In this document: piece after piece, positions 36,301 through 49,611 of the stretch
How positions within the stretch are numbered: position 1 is the stretch's first letter
Layout of the letters: each line of letters begins with the position of its first letter
DNA from: Cruorifilaria tuberocauda
Lineage: Eukaryota; Nematoda; Chromadorea; Rhabditida; Onchocercidae
NCBI GenBank assembly: GCA_013365365.1
Contig: JABVXU010000025.1
Coordinates: 248,001 to 312,000 of the forward strand
Direction: 5' to 3'
DNA length: 64,000 nt
Position numbers and translations under genes: made by a program
The notes under the pieces: generated by a model
Databases searched by the model: none
What the model was told of the DNA's origin: nothing
Seen by the model: only the letters and a program-made list of their open reading frames with translations

Positions 36301-37506
36301 CAAAAACACTGTTCTTATGAACATTTGTCCATTTTTGTTTATATCTTTCTAAATTTCATTAAAAAATTGTTTCTTTTCACTCCTAAAAGGTTCAATTTTT
36401 TCTTGAAAACAAAATAAAAGGAAGTATATTTTCTCATAGTTCCATGAGAAATAAGGAATCACAGATGATAATAATGTTAATGAATAGGAAGATAATTAAT
36501 ATTAATCTCATCATAAATGTCGGCCATAAACTCAAATTTCAAGTATAATTATGAAATATTGAAGAAATATTAATTCGAAATTATAAAAATGCTAATAATA
36601 GTAGAAATTTCATATCCAGAATTCCATGAATTTTTCCGGAAAAACGAAGAATTTTAATCATAAAAGCGCAAGTTATTTTCTCGACAGCAATTAATTCATT
36701 CTCAGTGATTCTAATTGCTCTTTCGCTTTAGCAAACCTCCCACTTAATTCAGAATTATTAAAAAAAGGATGAAGGAAGATCAATGTTACACTTATCATTT
36801 GAACCGTTTCGGTGACATTTATGGGAAGTAATCATCTGATAACTTATCAAGAGAGCAGATTGTCTTCCGCCTCTCTCTATCCATAATTGTGGGAAGAAGA
36901 AAAGTGTAAATAAGACTGGAGTTCAATCCATTGAAAGAAAATGCGGCAGTGTCATCCATATTTAAGCTAAATTTAATCATCATGTGTTGTCATTTGTTTT
37001 TCAACAGGTTTCCGACGTGTTAAATATCAAAATCTCCCATTAATATTCATCAAAATGGTAAAGAAAAGCTTTGCAGAAAGAAAAGAGATATCTCTGATAA
37101 TTGAATTAAAGTGTTAGGAAGAGAACTGAGATAAGCTTGGAAAATCTTCACTTCTTTTTTCCACCATTCGGTTATGAAAACCACGAGAAAAGAGAGGAGA
37201 AATACTGTTGGTTAATTAAGTTAATTTTAAAGCGCTATATTTTATCTTCATTAAATGGTTTTATAATAAATCAAATAACGTTTTAAAAAGTAATCTAAGG
37301 TAAGATTCAGTAATTAGATGTATGATAATAGACTCAGTGTGATTGGGGCAACAAATTCTATCGTTACGTCACTTTCGGTTGTTTTCCTTTTGCATGCAAT
37401 GAGCTAATATGAAGGTTAAGGCAACTGACCGATCTCGTCGTTCTCCAAGCCTACAAGAAAGGTAATTACTCAAATTACAAGTAAGAGAAAGGAAAAGATG
37501 CAGTTG

Positions 37507-37553
37507 GATTCATACTTAAGCACTCCTTGATGGAGAATGTTAAGTATGAATTC
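37507..37553. repeat. Compact hairpin, ~20-bp imperfect stem
   Basis: TCATACTTAA (37510-37519) pairs with TTAAGTATGA (37540-37549). Extended pairing of the flanking bases and of ACTCC with GGAG leaves a five-base loop. No coding gene is recognised nearby. Confidence 0.6.
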
Positions 37554-37596
37554 CTCACTTCCTCTTCCCTTTCATTCCTTGGCAATCCAAACAACA

Positions 37597-37641
37597 ACCG
37601 ACCGATCGACCGACCGATCGACCGACCGACCGACCGACCGA
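37597..37641. repeat. (ACCG/ATCG) tetranucleotide microsatellite
   Basis: ACCGACCGATCGACCG units repeated about eleven times. It is much more GC-rich than its surroundings. The Arg/Ser/Gly repeat in the open frame across it (GRSIGRSIG) is a by-product. Confidence 0.85.
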
Positions 37642-37792
37642 AATGAAATGCTGCATCAAAAGTAGGTGGAAGGAATGAAAAAGCAAACAACTGCTATTAA
37701 TTTATTCCTCGAATTCTTCAACTCATCCCTTCCTATCTCCCACCCTCTTATCTCATCCTCTTCACTATTACTTATCCAACCAGCTCAAAACA

Positions 37793-37860
37793 TCATCATC
37801 ACTATCACTATCACTATCACTATCACTATCACTATCATCATCATCATCACTATCATCATG
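37793..37860. repeat. (ATCACT)n microsatellite
   Basis: Tandem ATCACT hexamers grading into ATC triplets. The Ile/Thr run in the overlapping open frame reflects the repeat, not a protein domain. Confidence 0.85.
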
Positions 37861-39795
37861 TCAAATCAACGTGTCATTTTTGTTTCAAATAAACAAAAGT
37901 TTGGTAATTCCTTCTCCTATGATCATAAAAAGGTGAAACAAGAAGGGAATAAAGTGCTAATGAAATCAATCAGACTTCCGATAAATTTCATCCAACTCTC
38001 TGTCCGCTGCTATCAATAAATTCAATTTGAGTTGAAAGAGGAATATAAAAAGGTAGGAAAGAATGCTTTGACCATCCCAGCTTCTCGGTTAAATTCCTTT
38101 CACTTGTTTCTCGAATAAGCCTATAGCAACATATAGCACTGTTGAATATATAAAACCACACCTAGCTATACTCCTAATTGGTACTGATGAACGATGACAG
38201 ATTGAATCTATTGATTTCATTTTCTATCTCTAGTGAATCCTAACTTTTTCTTATTTACTAAGTAACCTTCCACTACAATGAATTTATAATACATCGATTT
38301 AACATACAATCAATGTTCCGTACGTCCAATATATAATAATCTAAAGTACACAAATCAATTTCCTTTACAATCGTAATTAAATAATTTTCTAATATAAAAA
38401 AAAAGTAATTCATGTAATATCACAACAACTTCAACAAGTTAAATATATAAACTTTAAAAAGATTGAAACAAACTTTGTTGATTGAACAATAAAATTCCAG
38501 CTTAAAAATTTCAATTTAGAAGCTTACAAAAACGAATATTTTCAACAATATTGTGGGGTAGAGAGAAAAAAAGAAAAATTATTTAAACAACAAAGTGAAA
38601 TAAAACAACTGCTTTCGTTTTCTCCATCACAGCAACAGCAACATTTATAATCACCTTGGAACTAACCCAACCTGGTGAAGCAATAAAAAGAAAGCTAAAA
38701 CCAACCTCCTCTACTTGAGCTCTCATTAATTACATCGGTGAAATATCTGTGCATGTGTATGAATTAATTCCGTATATTTGATTACTTATATATAGAGAGA
38801 GGAAGAGAAAGGGAGAGAGAGAAATAAATATATGTGAATGTATACATTCTTACTTTCAATCGAACTCTTCCAGATGAGAAGAGGATGGCGACTTCCTGGA
38901 GCCTAAAACTCGTCCAACAAATCATCTGCTATCAAAATTTTTGTTGTGTAAATAGAATGGCTGGGAAGTTTGGCCAGTTCAAACAAGTTCAATGGAAAGC
39001 CTTTCCAAGATGATATTTTTCATTTCAACCACTTTTATCATTCTTTGCTTCTTCAGGAATCGCGATTTTTTTCAAGTAAAATACCCGATACGTTTCACTC
39101 TTTTCGCTTCATGAAAACGGAATTCTTTCGTTTCGGTGATTGAAAGCAATCGGCGACAGATACGAATCAATGCAAATGAGCACAAAAATAAAACAAAATG
39201 GGATAGATTTGGAAAGAAACTAAAATTTCAAGCTTATCCAATATCTGCAATTAAAAATAGGTTTCATTGAAAAACACTGAAAAAAGTAATTTCCCAAGGA
39301 AAATACAAAATTAAAAATTGTCTTCAAATGCTGCTGCTTTCAAGCACATTTCTTCATTCTCTCTTTTCTTTTTCCTCCAAAGATCAAACCAATTCGCAAC
39401 TATAGTTAAGCTTATTAAGTACTGCTTCAAATCACATGGAACAATTGTAGCCAGTGAGATACTCTCTGCAGTATAATACCTTAATTTTGCTTAATCATTA
39501 AGAATCGATGACAAGTAATGCTTTTTGTGTTTGGTTGAAAATTGCATAAGCGCCTCAGAATGGTCACTTATTAAAATTAGTAAGCAAAGAAAATTCAAAT
39601 TTGGGAGAAGAGAAATGCCTCGATTTGTCGTTTTCAATAAAGAAAAATTCTGAAGGACATCGTATCGCAAGAATAAGAAAAAAGATTAAATATTCCATCT
39701 AATACGAGCAAAATTAACAAAATTTAGGAACGACTGAATGAATAAACAAAAGTGTATTAAAAAACTGAAGAATGAGTTCTCTTCAACTAAGTGCT

Positions 39796-39960
39796 ACCGA
39801 ATTGGAATGGAACGAAATGGACTGGAATAAATTAGGAATATAATATAATGGAATATGATCATTTAGAATGAATGAAATTAGAACCGAATAAAATGGGATA
39901 AATTTGGAGTGAACAGAACTGTAATGAATTGGACTGGAATGAGTGGTTGAATGGACGTAT
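39796..39960. repeat. Degenerate TGGAA-type pentamer-rich block
   Basis: Many diverged copies of GGAATGGAA, GGACTGGAAT and AATGAATGAA over about 160 bases, resembling a decayed simple satellite. Confidence 0.55.
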
Positions 39961-41992
39961 GGATAAGTAATGAGGCATTAAGGATTAAGTGGATCCGAAC
40001 AAAGCAAAAGCCTTCATCCCCTTTATTCCCTTAAAGTATGCTTTTTGAATCTCTCTAAATGCATCCATCGCCCACTTTTGAAGAGCTAATAAACGCAAAA
40101 ATATTTCGGCTAAAGTTTTATGCAAAAAGAGAGAAGAGAACTTCATCGTCTTTCTTCGCCTTCTTTCTCTCTTTCCTTATTGCTTCTCTTTCTCTTATCT
40201 GATTAGAAATAATAAAAAGTTTCTGTGATGACAACAGTTAACAATGATTCGAAAAAATTAGCTTCCGTATCCAATGCTGTTACTTTGAAGACCCCGTTAA
40301 TGGGAGGACATTAAAATTAGGCCTTAGATTAGGTCCTGTAGAATGACATATCGACTCTTCCTTTTTGCCTTTTCTTTTCTCTTTCTACCGTTTTCACTTA
40401 TCTAATTTTTTCCTCTATTTTTTTTCAGAAACACTCCCAATTCTCAAGACTTTAAGGATAGATGAAGTCCAGCAGTAAGTTTCAAAACTCAACTCTTAAA
40501 CATAGTTTGGTTATGTTACTTCTCGCTGCTCAGTGAAATAAAAATCATGGGCTACGATAACGACGGTAAGGGGAATGATAAAAAGGGCAATCACTTCAAT
40601 GAGTTTCGACCTTTCTTTGGTTCCAGTTCAGAAGAACAAATCGTCACCACAGATGTCTGATGGGCTGTATATAAACAGAATTGAACTCCTTTTTTTGTTT
40701 CATTTTCATTATCCAATGATAACGATGATAATAATATCTGTAGTAAAAGAAATGAGAGATAAAGTAGAAATGTTTAGGAAAGTCTAATTTTAACTTGAAT
40801 TCGAGCCAGATAGATTCGATGACATTTCGAAATGCCTTATGCAAATATTATATTTTAAAATAAGTTGCAATCTAAAGTTGTAAAAGTGCAATGAAAGCAG
40901 AATATTGAAAAAGTTCTTTCTGGACGGAAGAAATTTCTGATGAGAATGCGTCGCAGTGGCTCTCACGTGGTGATCTTTCCAGGTTACGAATTCGAATTCC
41001 TTTACTTACGTCAAAATAAACTGCGTTCTTGCAGTGACGAAGTGAGGAGGAAAGTTTTTCTGACGAGCAGAGGATGAATAATTTAAATTTTCTCTGGCTG
41101 TTATGTATAAACAAAGTGAAGATTGAGGAAAAGATAAAATTTCAAGCATAAAATTTACAGTACTCGATGATATGATCAGAAGAATTATATCATTCATTTA
41201 ATGTCTTTCTTTCAATATTACATGGCAAAAATAATGTTCAAATTATCTACGATTCAACATGCCTATGGATATCGATATTACTGACACTTATGAAATGATT
41301 TCCAATTCACTACCATCATTTGTGTGCATGCAATAAAGCTGTTGAATAAGTCTGTCTTGAATAAGGCATCGAAAATATCAAGACTTTCAATGACTTGGCA
41401 CTACTGAGGAAGTGTCAGTTACTTAGAATAAAGCTGAAATATCGTTTCATCTGAAATAACTGACTGTGTAAAGATTATGATAATCAATCGTTTAATTTAT
41501 TCCTTCATAATCTATCCACTCGTTATTTAAGTTGTTGCAAAATAATCCATAAAATGAACTGTCACAAATTTGTTACCTTAAATGCAAAGTTTTCCTTTCA
41601 CATTTTTTCTACTGACTCTTGCACAGGCATTAAATTTACATATCATTTGAAATTCTTATATGGAAAATTAATTTAATATTTTGATCTTATAGAAAATAAA
41701 TAATAAATATCTTTTGTACATAAATCATGAATTTATACTGAAAGTATTTTTCATAATTTGTTCGATTTGGTTTTTAAGTCTAATCTTCATCCTTATCAAT
41801 CGATCAATGCTAATGAATCGATCAATGAATAATTACTATTTAGTGAATATGCATTTCCATGATGTGATAATATCACAGGAAGTAAACATTCCGTTGTCAT
41901 GTTTCCAAAAAACGCAATTAATTCTATGTTACGAAATTAATTCTATGTGATCATGTTTCTCTGAAGTTAGAAAATGGTAAGGTGTATCGCAG

Positions 41993-42637
41993 AAAGCTCA
42001 CGGTAGCAGAAATTTACGCATGATGAGAGATGGTACGATTGATTCTCCTCAAACAAGTAAGGAAAGCAAAAATGATAAGATAAATAATTCAAGCAAAAAT
42101 CCTTGATATGATGTAATAATAAGCTTAATTATAGTAATCTCACTGATGTTTTTCAGGTTTCTCCGATGAGCGGAAATCATTGGCATTATCCAACATTACT
42201 AAAACGATTATTCAAAAAAAATCAATACATCGAACAAGACAAATTCAAAATTTTTGACTACTTCCTTTTTTTGAAGAAGAAATTATTCAGTCATTCAAAA
42301 TATCAGCGGAAGGTTTTGAAGGACAATGAATAAATTTCTGCTATTTACCTGATTTATCAGTTAGATAGACGTATAAGAATGCTTGTTATCATTTGAAGAA
42401 TTGAAGGATTCAAAATTTGATGGAAAGATTTTCAAGCAGAATGCAAAGATCTCAATGCCCTTCTCACGTCGGATTAACCCTAATTATCATAATTATCATT
42501 ATTCTTCCTATCATTCGAGGAAGCAAATCTCGCCTGCTAATAGCAGCAAATCATCATTTCAGTCTTCTGACATAGGATATCAATCAAAACTTCCACGCAG
42601 CATTCACCTGCAACATTCTCTCTCCCACGGATATTAA
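41993..42637 (+). other. Cluster of exon-like segments, gene unknown
   Basis: Three plus-strand pieces look coding but do not assemble cleanly. 41993-42056 reads KAHGSRNLRMMRDGTIDSPQT and ends at a GTAAGG donor. A piece after the strong acceptor at 42156 (GTTTTTCAG) is open in two frames, one containing VSPMSGNHWHYPTLLKRLF. 42383-42637 is an open stretch rich in Ser, His and Tyr (SRRINPNYHNYHYSS, QSSDIGYQSKLPRS) that ends at a TAA and could be a terminal exon. Phases between them conflict. No family was recognised. Confidence 0.25.
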
Positions 42638-43407
42638 CTTGCACAGATATTATCAGTAAATGTTCATTTCAGGTTAGTCCGTTGCAGACTTCTTTTATGA
42701 TTATATCAGAAAGTTCCATGCTAAAAATTCATTCCTTCTTTCCATCATATCAGCAAAGTTTTTCAAACTTAAAATTATTATTATCTGAAAGAAAATACAA
42801 TTAGATTAGTAAACAATTAAAGAATCTGATAAGGACTGCATCACTTAGAAATTATGATAAAGATTCCATCACCAAACAAAACATCTGCAGAATCCTGCTA
42901 AAAAATTGCGAACTAAGCATTATTTACTAATCCCTTAGATTATGCAAATCTGCGCCAGCTAATAAATCAGAGACAAATGAAAGAACTTAAAAAAGAAAGA
43001 TACATTTCCTGAATCGGGACTAATGAAGGTTGGTCCCCGTAGGATCAATTCTTGCAACTTTCACTTTCTTCATGTTGAAGTAAGAAGATGGGATCAGATG
43101 TCGGAGAATTTGAAAAAATAATTCTTAGCCATAACTTAAATAACGAGAAGTTGGAAAAAATTTGTTGTGTAGAGAAATTATTACTTCGGTAAGAGCTTCC
43201 TTATTTCAAGACTTTAAATTCTCCGAGAAAAAAGTTTTAAGTTGATTTTTCAGATCTATTTCATCTTCTTACTTCCTTTCATCCATTTTTCCCTTTATTT
43301 TGAAGACTGACGCTATCACTGTTTCTATTGATAATTTTCAACTGTTTATCATTTGTGAAGCACAATTTGAGATTTCATTGTTACCAGCTGTTCATAACAA
43401 TAGTAAT

Positions 43408-43450
43408 GATAATAATGATAATAATAATAATAATAATAACAACACAATAA
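43408..43450. repeat. AAT/GATAAT trinucleotide tract
   Basis: ATAATAATAATAATAAC run. Asn-rich and Tyr-rich open frames over it are compositional. Confidence 0.75.
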
Positions 43451-43689
43451 TGTGCGATAATATAGAGAAAGACGTAGGTGAGAAAATTGCGTGCCATGTT
43501 TATCGAAAACCATAATTAATAATTCATTATCCTTCCGGCTACTTCTATTTGCTTGTCTGTCTGAATAAACTTTCATTGCAGAATCACAACTTCATGAATA
43601 AATAGTGAGATGAAATCAAGTAAAGATTTCTTCTCTCTATAATACATGTAAGTCTTTCACATGGAACATATCGATCTTTATAGTTGCTT

Positions 43690-44134
43690 TTGTCGCCCGG
43701 ATGGCAGTGTCTACGTGACACGGATCCACGTGAATACTCATGAGTTCACCTATGATCAGCAGTAATGCTGGTGGTTAATTTGCCGAACTGAGTGGTTGCT
43801 ATAAATACTGTCTGCGAATAATGCATTGACACTGTCACTGACATCAAACCGTCGTCAAGCGGAGAAGGCGGTAAAGGGGTGGAAATATAGGAATTTATCC
43901 CGGATATCTCTGCGAAGCTGGGATGCATAAAGCAGATACGTGGAGCCGAAAAGCGTTTACAGTCTTATCGTTCAGAAGGAAAAAGATCCTAATGATAATG
44001 ATATTTGTCGTATCAATTTGATAAATTTTAATAGAAATTCGAAGCGATCATCTATCCACCCGTCTCTTCCTATTCCATGCAGCAAACAACAGAATTCATT
44101 CTGTCGTTTGCTTGCGATAAGAAATGAAATTTGA
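43690..44134. other. Coding-like island, strand undecided
   Basis: A GC-richer island with long open stretches on both strands. Plus strand: CFCRPDGSVYVTRIHVNTHE near 43690-43765 and a terminal-looking stretch EPKSVYSLIVQKEKDPNDND ending at TGA 44132-44134. Minus strand: 43928-43746 with SFAEISGINSYISTPLPPSP and a possible CATAG/GTGAAC donor. Local composition argues that one of them is a real exon, but no family was recognised and the exons cannot be chained. Confidence 0.3.
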
Positions 44135-47100
44135 TAAGTGATAGTATCAAATTTGTTGTTATCGGATTATGATTGAGAGGAGTGAATGATATACAATGTA
44201 ACTGATTGATTAGATCATATATGATAGCTCTTCCACTGATTTCAGCATTCATTCCAATCACTTCAAAAAATATCCTACACTTGTTTATTTTCACCTCTTT
44301 CTTCACTAGGCCTAATTCTTTCAACTAGAAGACTTCCTATCAACCTGATGCCTCAAAATTAATGCTATTTCTGTTTTACCGATAGAAAAAAACTTTTTTA
44401 AAAAGATAGAATGCTGAGAGCAATAGAAATCAAATTCAGTTAAATATTTTGAGAGAGATGAAATTTGCTGGAAACGAGAAAAATTAACATTTATGGAATT
44501 GCTTCAAAAACAGAGGTAGACAGTAAGTAAATTAACGTATCCTATCAAACTTTGACAACGATTATTCTCACTTACTCACATTGATTAAAAACAATTCATT
44601 TGCTATATTTGTGAAACTGTGAAAAAAAATATCGTTGTAATAAAATAAATGAACAATGAGAAAATTCAGAACAAATAAGTTAATGAAACGATAAAAATTT
44701 TAATAAAGTTTTTTCATTTGTATAATTGATCGTGAAAAGCATTTCACGTAAGCATTTTCCTTTTCACAACACTACCGTAATCTCTCAAGGTCAAAAGTCA
44801 CGCTTTACGTATTACTTTAAAAGGTAAGTAAATAACAAGCAACTTGATTAAGTGATATGCCTCAGTTTTATTTGCATATTTCCCAGCTGCAAATATTAGA
44901 ATTAATTCAAAACAATAATTTTTCTTGTCTTTTTTTCCTTTACGAGATGATGGAAAATGGGAGAATTTTTTACATTTAAAAAAGCTTAATGATAATAATA
45001 ATATTTGCCATTGAAGTTGTGTAAAGCGAAATTTACTTAAGAATTAATTTAATTTGAAAAAATCAAACTGAACTCAAATTTAGATAACAGATGCCTTGTC
45101 GGTTAGTTAATCAAAGTGATATATTTATTTTAAATTGTAATCAATTTAAGAAAATAAACAAAAAACTTTTAAATATAGAAAAAAGGTGTAAGTGAAAGGA
45201 AATATTCGTTAAATAAATTCTACTTCAACCTGAACAATTAAGAATCAAAAAGAAATTGGTGCCTTGTTTCTGTTTCAAAAGCGAAGATTGGATAAAACAG
45301 TTCATTCTTCAAATACCCACAAAAAAAGAATAAAGTCAGTATCTGGAAATACTCATCTAAATCAATCATTCTATTAATGAACCATCCTGATTAGTGAAAA
45401 CTTAGCTAAGGTAACTTAAAGGAGGAAAAACGATTTAATTCATTAAATCAATAATTGTGCAACGATTTTTAAACACAAATTAAACGAAAGGTTAATTAAA
45501 GCGAAAAATGGTAATTTTTCAGAAGAATTAAATTTTATTTTGCATGTTAAATCTTTTTCCCATTTTATACGGATAAGTAAATCGTTTTTTCTTTACTACA
45601 TGGAAAGAATAATTTCTGTTTCATACTTGGACGTTTAAGAGAAATTTTAATTTATTGTTATCTAAAATAAGATCGAAAATTATTTGAAATGATCGAAATC
45701 CGTCTTTGTTCAATAAAGGAAACAAATATTTCAATAGTACTTCTTATTATTTTGAAGTAATCAAAATAAGGTAGGTATTTTCTAAGTAATTAAACAATAT
45801 TAATTTTAATTTTTTTTAAAGTTACAAACAGCTAATGGAGTTTTAGAGAGATTTTTTCAAGGCTAAGATCATTAAAAAAGTAATCAAGAAACGGATGCAA
45901 ATTATTTCAAGCAAAAAAGATGAATTCTGAAGCAAATCTCATCATCATTATTCATTATCATAATCCTGAATAATTAGCAAAGAAGGCTGGGAAAAAGGAA
46001 CGGAACTACCTTACCCAACAACAGATGGTTACCAACTTTTCTGTAGAGATCAATAATTATTTCAATGTTTACTAATTATTGTTTAATTATTGATCAAATT
46101 AAGATAATCCTTCTTGAAGCGAAAAATGTTTCATACAGCTATTTATTTCATGAAAAATAATTGTAATTATCTTAAAATTATTGGAGAAAGATGAAAGAAC
46201 AAAAGTGAGAAAATAAAAGATAGAAAGATGGCAAATGTTTGAAAATCACTAAGGGGATAAAATAATAGATAATAGATGGAAGTGATGAAATGAAAAATCG
46301 AAGTCGGAAAAGAAACCAAGAAAACAGAATTTGAAGAAGAAAACGAAATGATTCATTGTTCACACCAAACTTTAATTCATCAAAATTTCAATATGCAACA
46401 CCTGGAAGGAAATTTTTGGCTTTCACATTAATTAAGCTGATTTATGGAATAGCCTAATTTCAGAAAACTGATAGAATTCGTATCCTTTATACCGGGTCAA
46501 ATAAATAAAGGACAATTACTGCTACTTTTACCAGTTCTCACCTTTTTAAATTTAAATTCAAATGAAAGCACCCGAAGGAACGCATGAACGTTTCATTCCG
46601 TGTTTTTACAGTTTTAATTTGAAAGAAAATATTTAAAAAAATTGATTTAAAGTATGTGAAAAAGAGGCGATAGATAAGTGATAGATTAAATGAATGCGTG
46701 TAATTAATTGATGACTTTTAACAAGTCTGAATGAAAGGATGAATAGAGGAGTGAAAACTGTGATCGAGACTGATCACTGCTTACCCATCACATCCGTCAA
46801 TTACTCTTCGCACTAGATCGCTTTTTCTGAAATTTCCAAACTCTTACTTTCTCACCTCCTTCTGCTTCTCCACAATTGCTCCTCAACAGTTCGGGAAAGT
46901 GCAACTCTTAAATTCAACAACCACTACGAGAGACAACAAAAAAGATTAAAGCTTCCTTATTTTCGTTCTAAGCTCTTCAACAAAGTTTTTCCGCACTGTG
47001 TCAAGCTCGCCTCACTCTGGCAAAGAAACATTCATTATTTTATTAAAATTTAATAAAAGTGGATGAAAGAGATGATGGAAATCAATTTATCAAGCCTTTG

Positions 47101-48188
47101 ATATAACAGAGAATGCTTGAACTTTATCGTAACAGTAACAAAGAGAGAGAGAGGGGACGGGGACAAACGGATGATCGGTTGATAAACAATCAATTATTCC
47201 CTTCACACCATGCTTTTCATCTTTAAAATACATATTCACAACAAAGCTTAAGGAGAAAGAAGGAAAGGAAAGGAAAGAGGAAAGGAGAAAAAAGCCACCT
47301 GTCCCTTAACATATACAAAACAGTACATTCATTTCCTTCACAAATCGAATTTCCATTTTCCAACAATTTCTCTGTGTAAATTTATTCGCAAACTCTCTTC
47401 TACCATTTCCTTCCATTTCTACCGCAAAAAAACTAATTTCGTTAATTCCAATGATATTAGAAGATCAAATGAAGTCTATTGTATGCAATGTACACTTTAT
47501 GGATCAATGTCAATTGGGAATTTTTATGAAATATTTAATTATAAGGTTAAAATAAAAAGACGATTTGAGGGACACAATTTGAGTATCAAAGAGAAAAAGG
47601 AAACTTGAGGGAAGGAATGAAGAAATCACAAGTGTATCATGGAGTAAAGATCGAGTCAGATACGACTGAGTAGAAAATCCGGCTACGCATAGTTGTCATC
47701 CTCCTATTAATCCGATAACCAGATAATTAATCTGATGATCCGTTCCACAACTAAAATTATTATCAGGACAGTATATACCTACATAATGAGAAACAGTAAA
47801 TGATTAATACTTGATTCGAAGAAAATCTCCTTCTTATTTCACGACTAGTAGTAACTATTAATTAATAGTTAATGAACTATTTTGATTGTCGTATGTAGTC
47901 GTTGTTATTATTAACTCATTAAACATAAACATATTGTGAAGTGAAGAATGAAGAAAATCAACTGTGATATGAAATGAAATCAAAAAATTTATCAGTGGAC
48001 AATTTTCCTATTTGTGGGGAAAAAATGGGAAACGCTTTTTACAATGTTTACAAATGGATTAATTGAAAGAGTAAAGTACCAAAAGTACGATAGCAATGAA
48101 CAGAGTACGACGATAACGCCCCATTTTTTTTATTTCTGATATTGTAATGATTGCCTATGTGTGTGTGTGTATGTGTGCACACGTACGT

Positions 48189-48228
<40 letters not shown>

Positions 48229-49595
48229 TCCTGCCCAATGATTAAATGAGCTCAGTTCTAAAAGCTCTTGCTTATTTTTACAGTTGACGAGAATTTACAT
48301 TGCTTTATTCTGATTTCTTTTTTAACGAAAAAATTTCTTAACGATAAAAAACAATAAATTGATTTCTCTTCCATTCTTTTTTCGACAGTGGGATGTGGAG
48401 AGAAGGGTCTCACTACTTTACAAAATGCGAAAATTCTAGACTAACAAATCTTCATTTCTCATTAATCTTTTATAATTCCAATTTCCAATCTTTTCCCAAG
48501 CAGATATCTACCGAATTGATACCACTGAAATTTCTCATCTAATGATCCGGTTAAATCCGAAAATCTTCATGTTCCTATTCATTGAGTACTTCAATGAACA
48601 ATAAATGGTATTCCTACACTACTTACTAATATTTTTTCAATTTTTAATAATTTTTCCACTTTACAGATAAACCACATCAGTTTTCCACGAATCCTCACAT
48701 CAAGTTCTTTCCGGATAATCTGAGATATCGGGAAACATTTAAAATTTTTAAAAGAATAAAATTCCAGCATTATCAAAGAAAAATGTTCGTATTTCAACAG
48801 TTCATCTTTTATTTCATGTGAACTAAAAAAACAAACAAAATCACTCCAAAATTATTGCATACTTCACAGAACAAAACTCATCACATATCGTAGTTAGTGA
48901 ACCAATTTATAAAATTGAAAATTCTATTTTAACTACTCTAAGATAAATATCAACGTCTAGTAATATTAATAAATCAGTTTCCTAAATTACATCATTTGGA
49001 TCGTTTCTGATGTTCTGATGTTGGCACTGAATTCTCCGAAAGTTACTGAAATATTTGATCGCAGTCTCTATAATTCCCTTTCCGATTCTAAAACTCAAAA
49101 AATGGGGCTCAGCAAAGAAAAGCAATAGATTTCCTACTCATTTTCTTTGAATAAGTGTGCCACGAACAAGTGGTCCCTTCTCAAACGAGTTGACAGAATA
49201 TACAGAATATACAGCATTTGGAGAAATTATACTAATTTTAATTTTTCAAAAATCGCTTTCTTCAATTCCAAAGCAAGAATTTTGAAAATGTAAAAACACC
49301 ATTTATTTAAAGCGTTATAAGGGTGAAAAGAGTGATGATAAAACTTAAAAACTTCAAAGAACACAGTATCTCATCAAAAGACTAGAAAAAATCAGGAATG
49401 TAATAAAAGAGCATTAGAATAAAAACGTACATAACGCTAAATAATCATAACGACTGGACAAGCACGAAGTGAGGAAAAAAAACTTTGCATACCCAAGAAA
49501 GAATTCAGAAATAAATAATATGAAAATTCTTGCCAAAAAATTTTAAGGACATTACCCGGTAATAACATGCATCTGTAGAATAAACTGCACAACAT
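44135..49595. other. AT-rich intergenic region
   Basis: No exon-like segment was found. It contains the large TG/CA microsatellite at 48159-48227 and several purine-rich runs (for example near 47145 and 47250-47290). The open frame at 46178-46363 is a Phe/Leu/Ser-rich composition artefact. Confidence 0.5.
48159..48227. repeat. (TG)n-(CA)n mirror microsatellite
   Basis: A TG-repeat tract runs into the palindromic centre GTGCACACGTACGTGCAC and continues as a long CA tract, so the left and right halves can pair with each other. Alternating purine-pyrimidine throughout. Confidence 0.9.
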
Positions 49596-49601
49596 TTTAT
49601 T
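49596..49601 (-). terminator. Polyadenylation signal of pash-1
   Basis: AATAAA on the minus strand about ten bases after the TGA stop at 49612-49614, implying a very short 3' UTR. Confidence 0.6.
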
Positions 49602-49611
49602 GTGCACTCTA

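Larger units (their letters stand above)
29828..41992. other. Gene-poor AT-rich expanse
   Basis: About 12 kb with no gene that could be assembled. Open stretches at 31571-31765, 33582-33815 and 34926-35210 (all -) contain Cys and aromatic residues (for example FFGKGCDERSIAV) but lack consistent splice pairs. Low-complexity pieces occur at 32215-32300, 33190-33230, 33325-33385, 37597-37641, 37793-37860 and 39796-39960. One 46-base segment at 40429-40474 has a strong acceptor (TTTTTTTCAG) and donor (GTAAGT) but no assignable partner. Confidence 0.4.

Noticed and set aside
37475..37690. GRSIGRSIG repeat protein (-)
   Set aside because: Translation of the ACCG tetranucleotide microsatellite.
48159..48227. 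CRISPR-like array or satellite
   Set aside because: Simple dinucleotide repeat in a eukaryotic genome; no spaced direct repeats.
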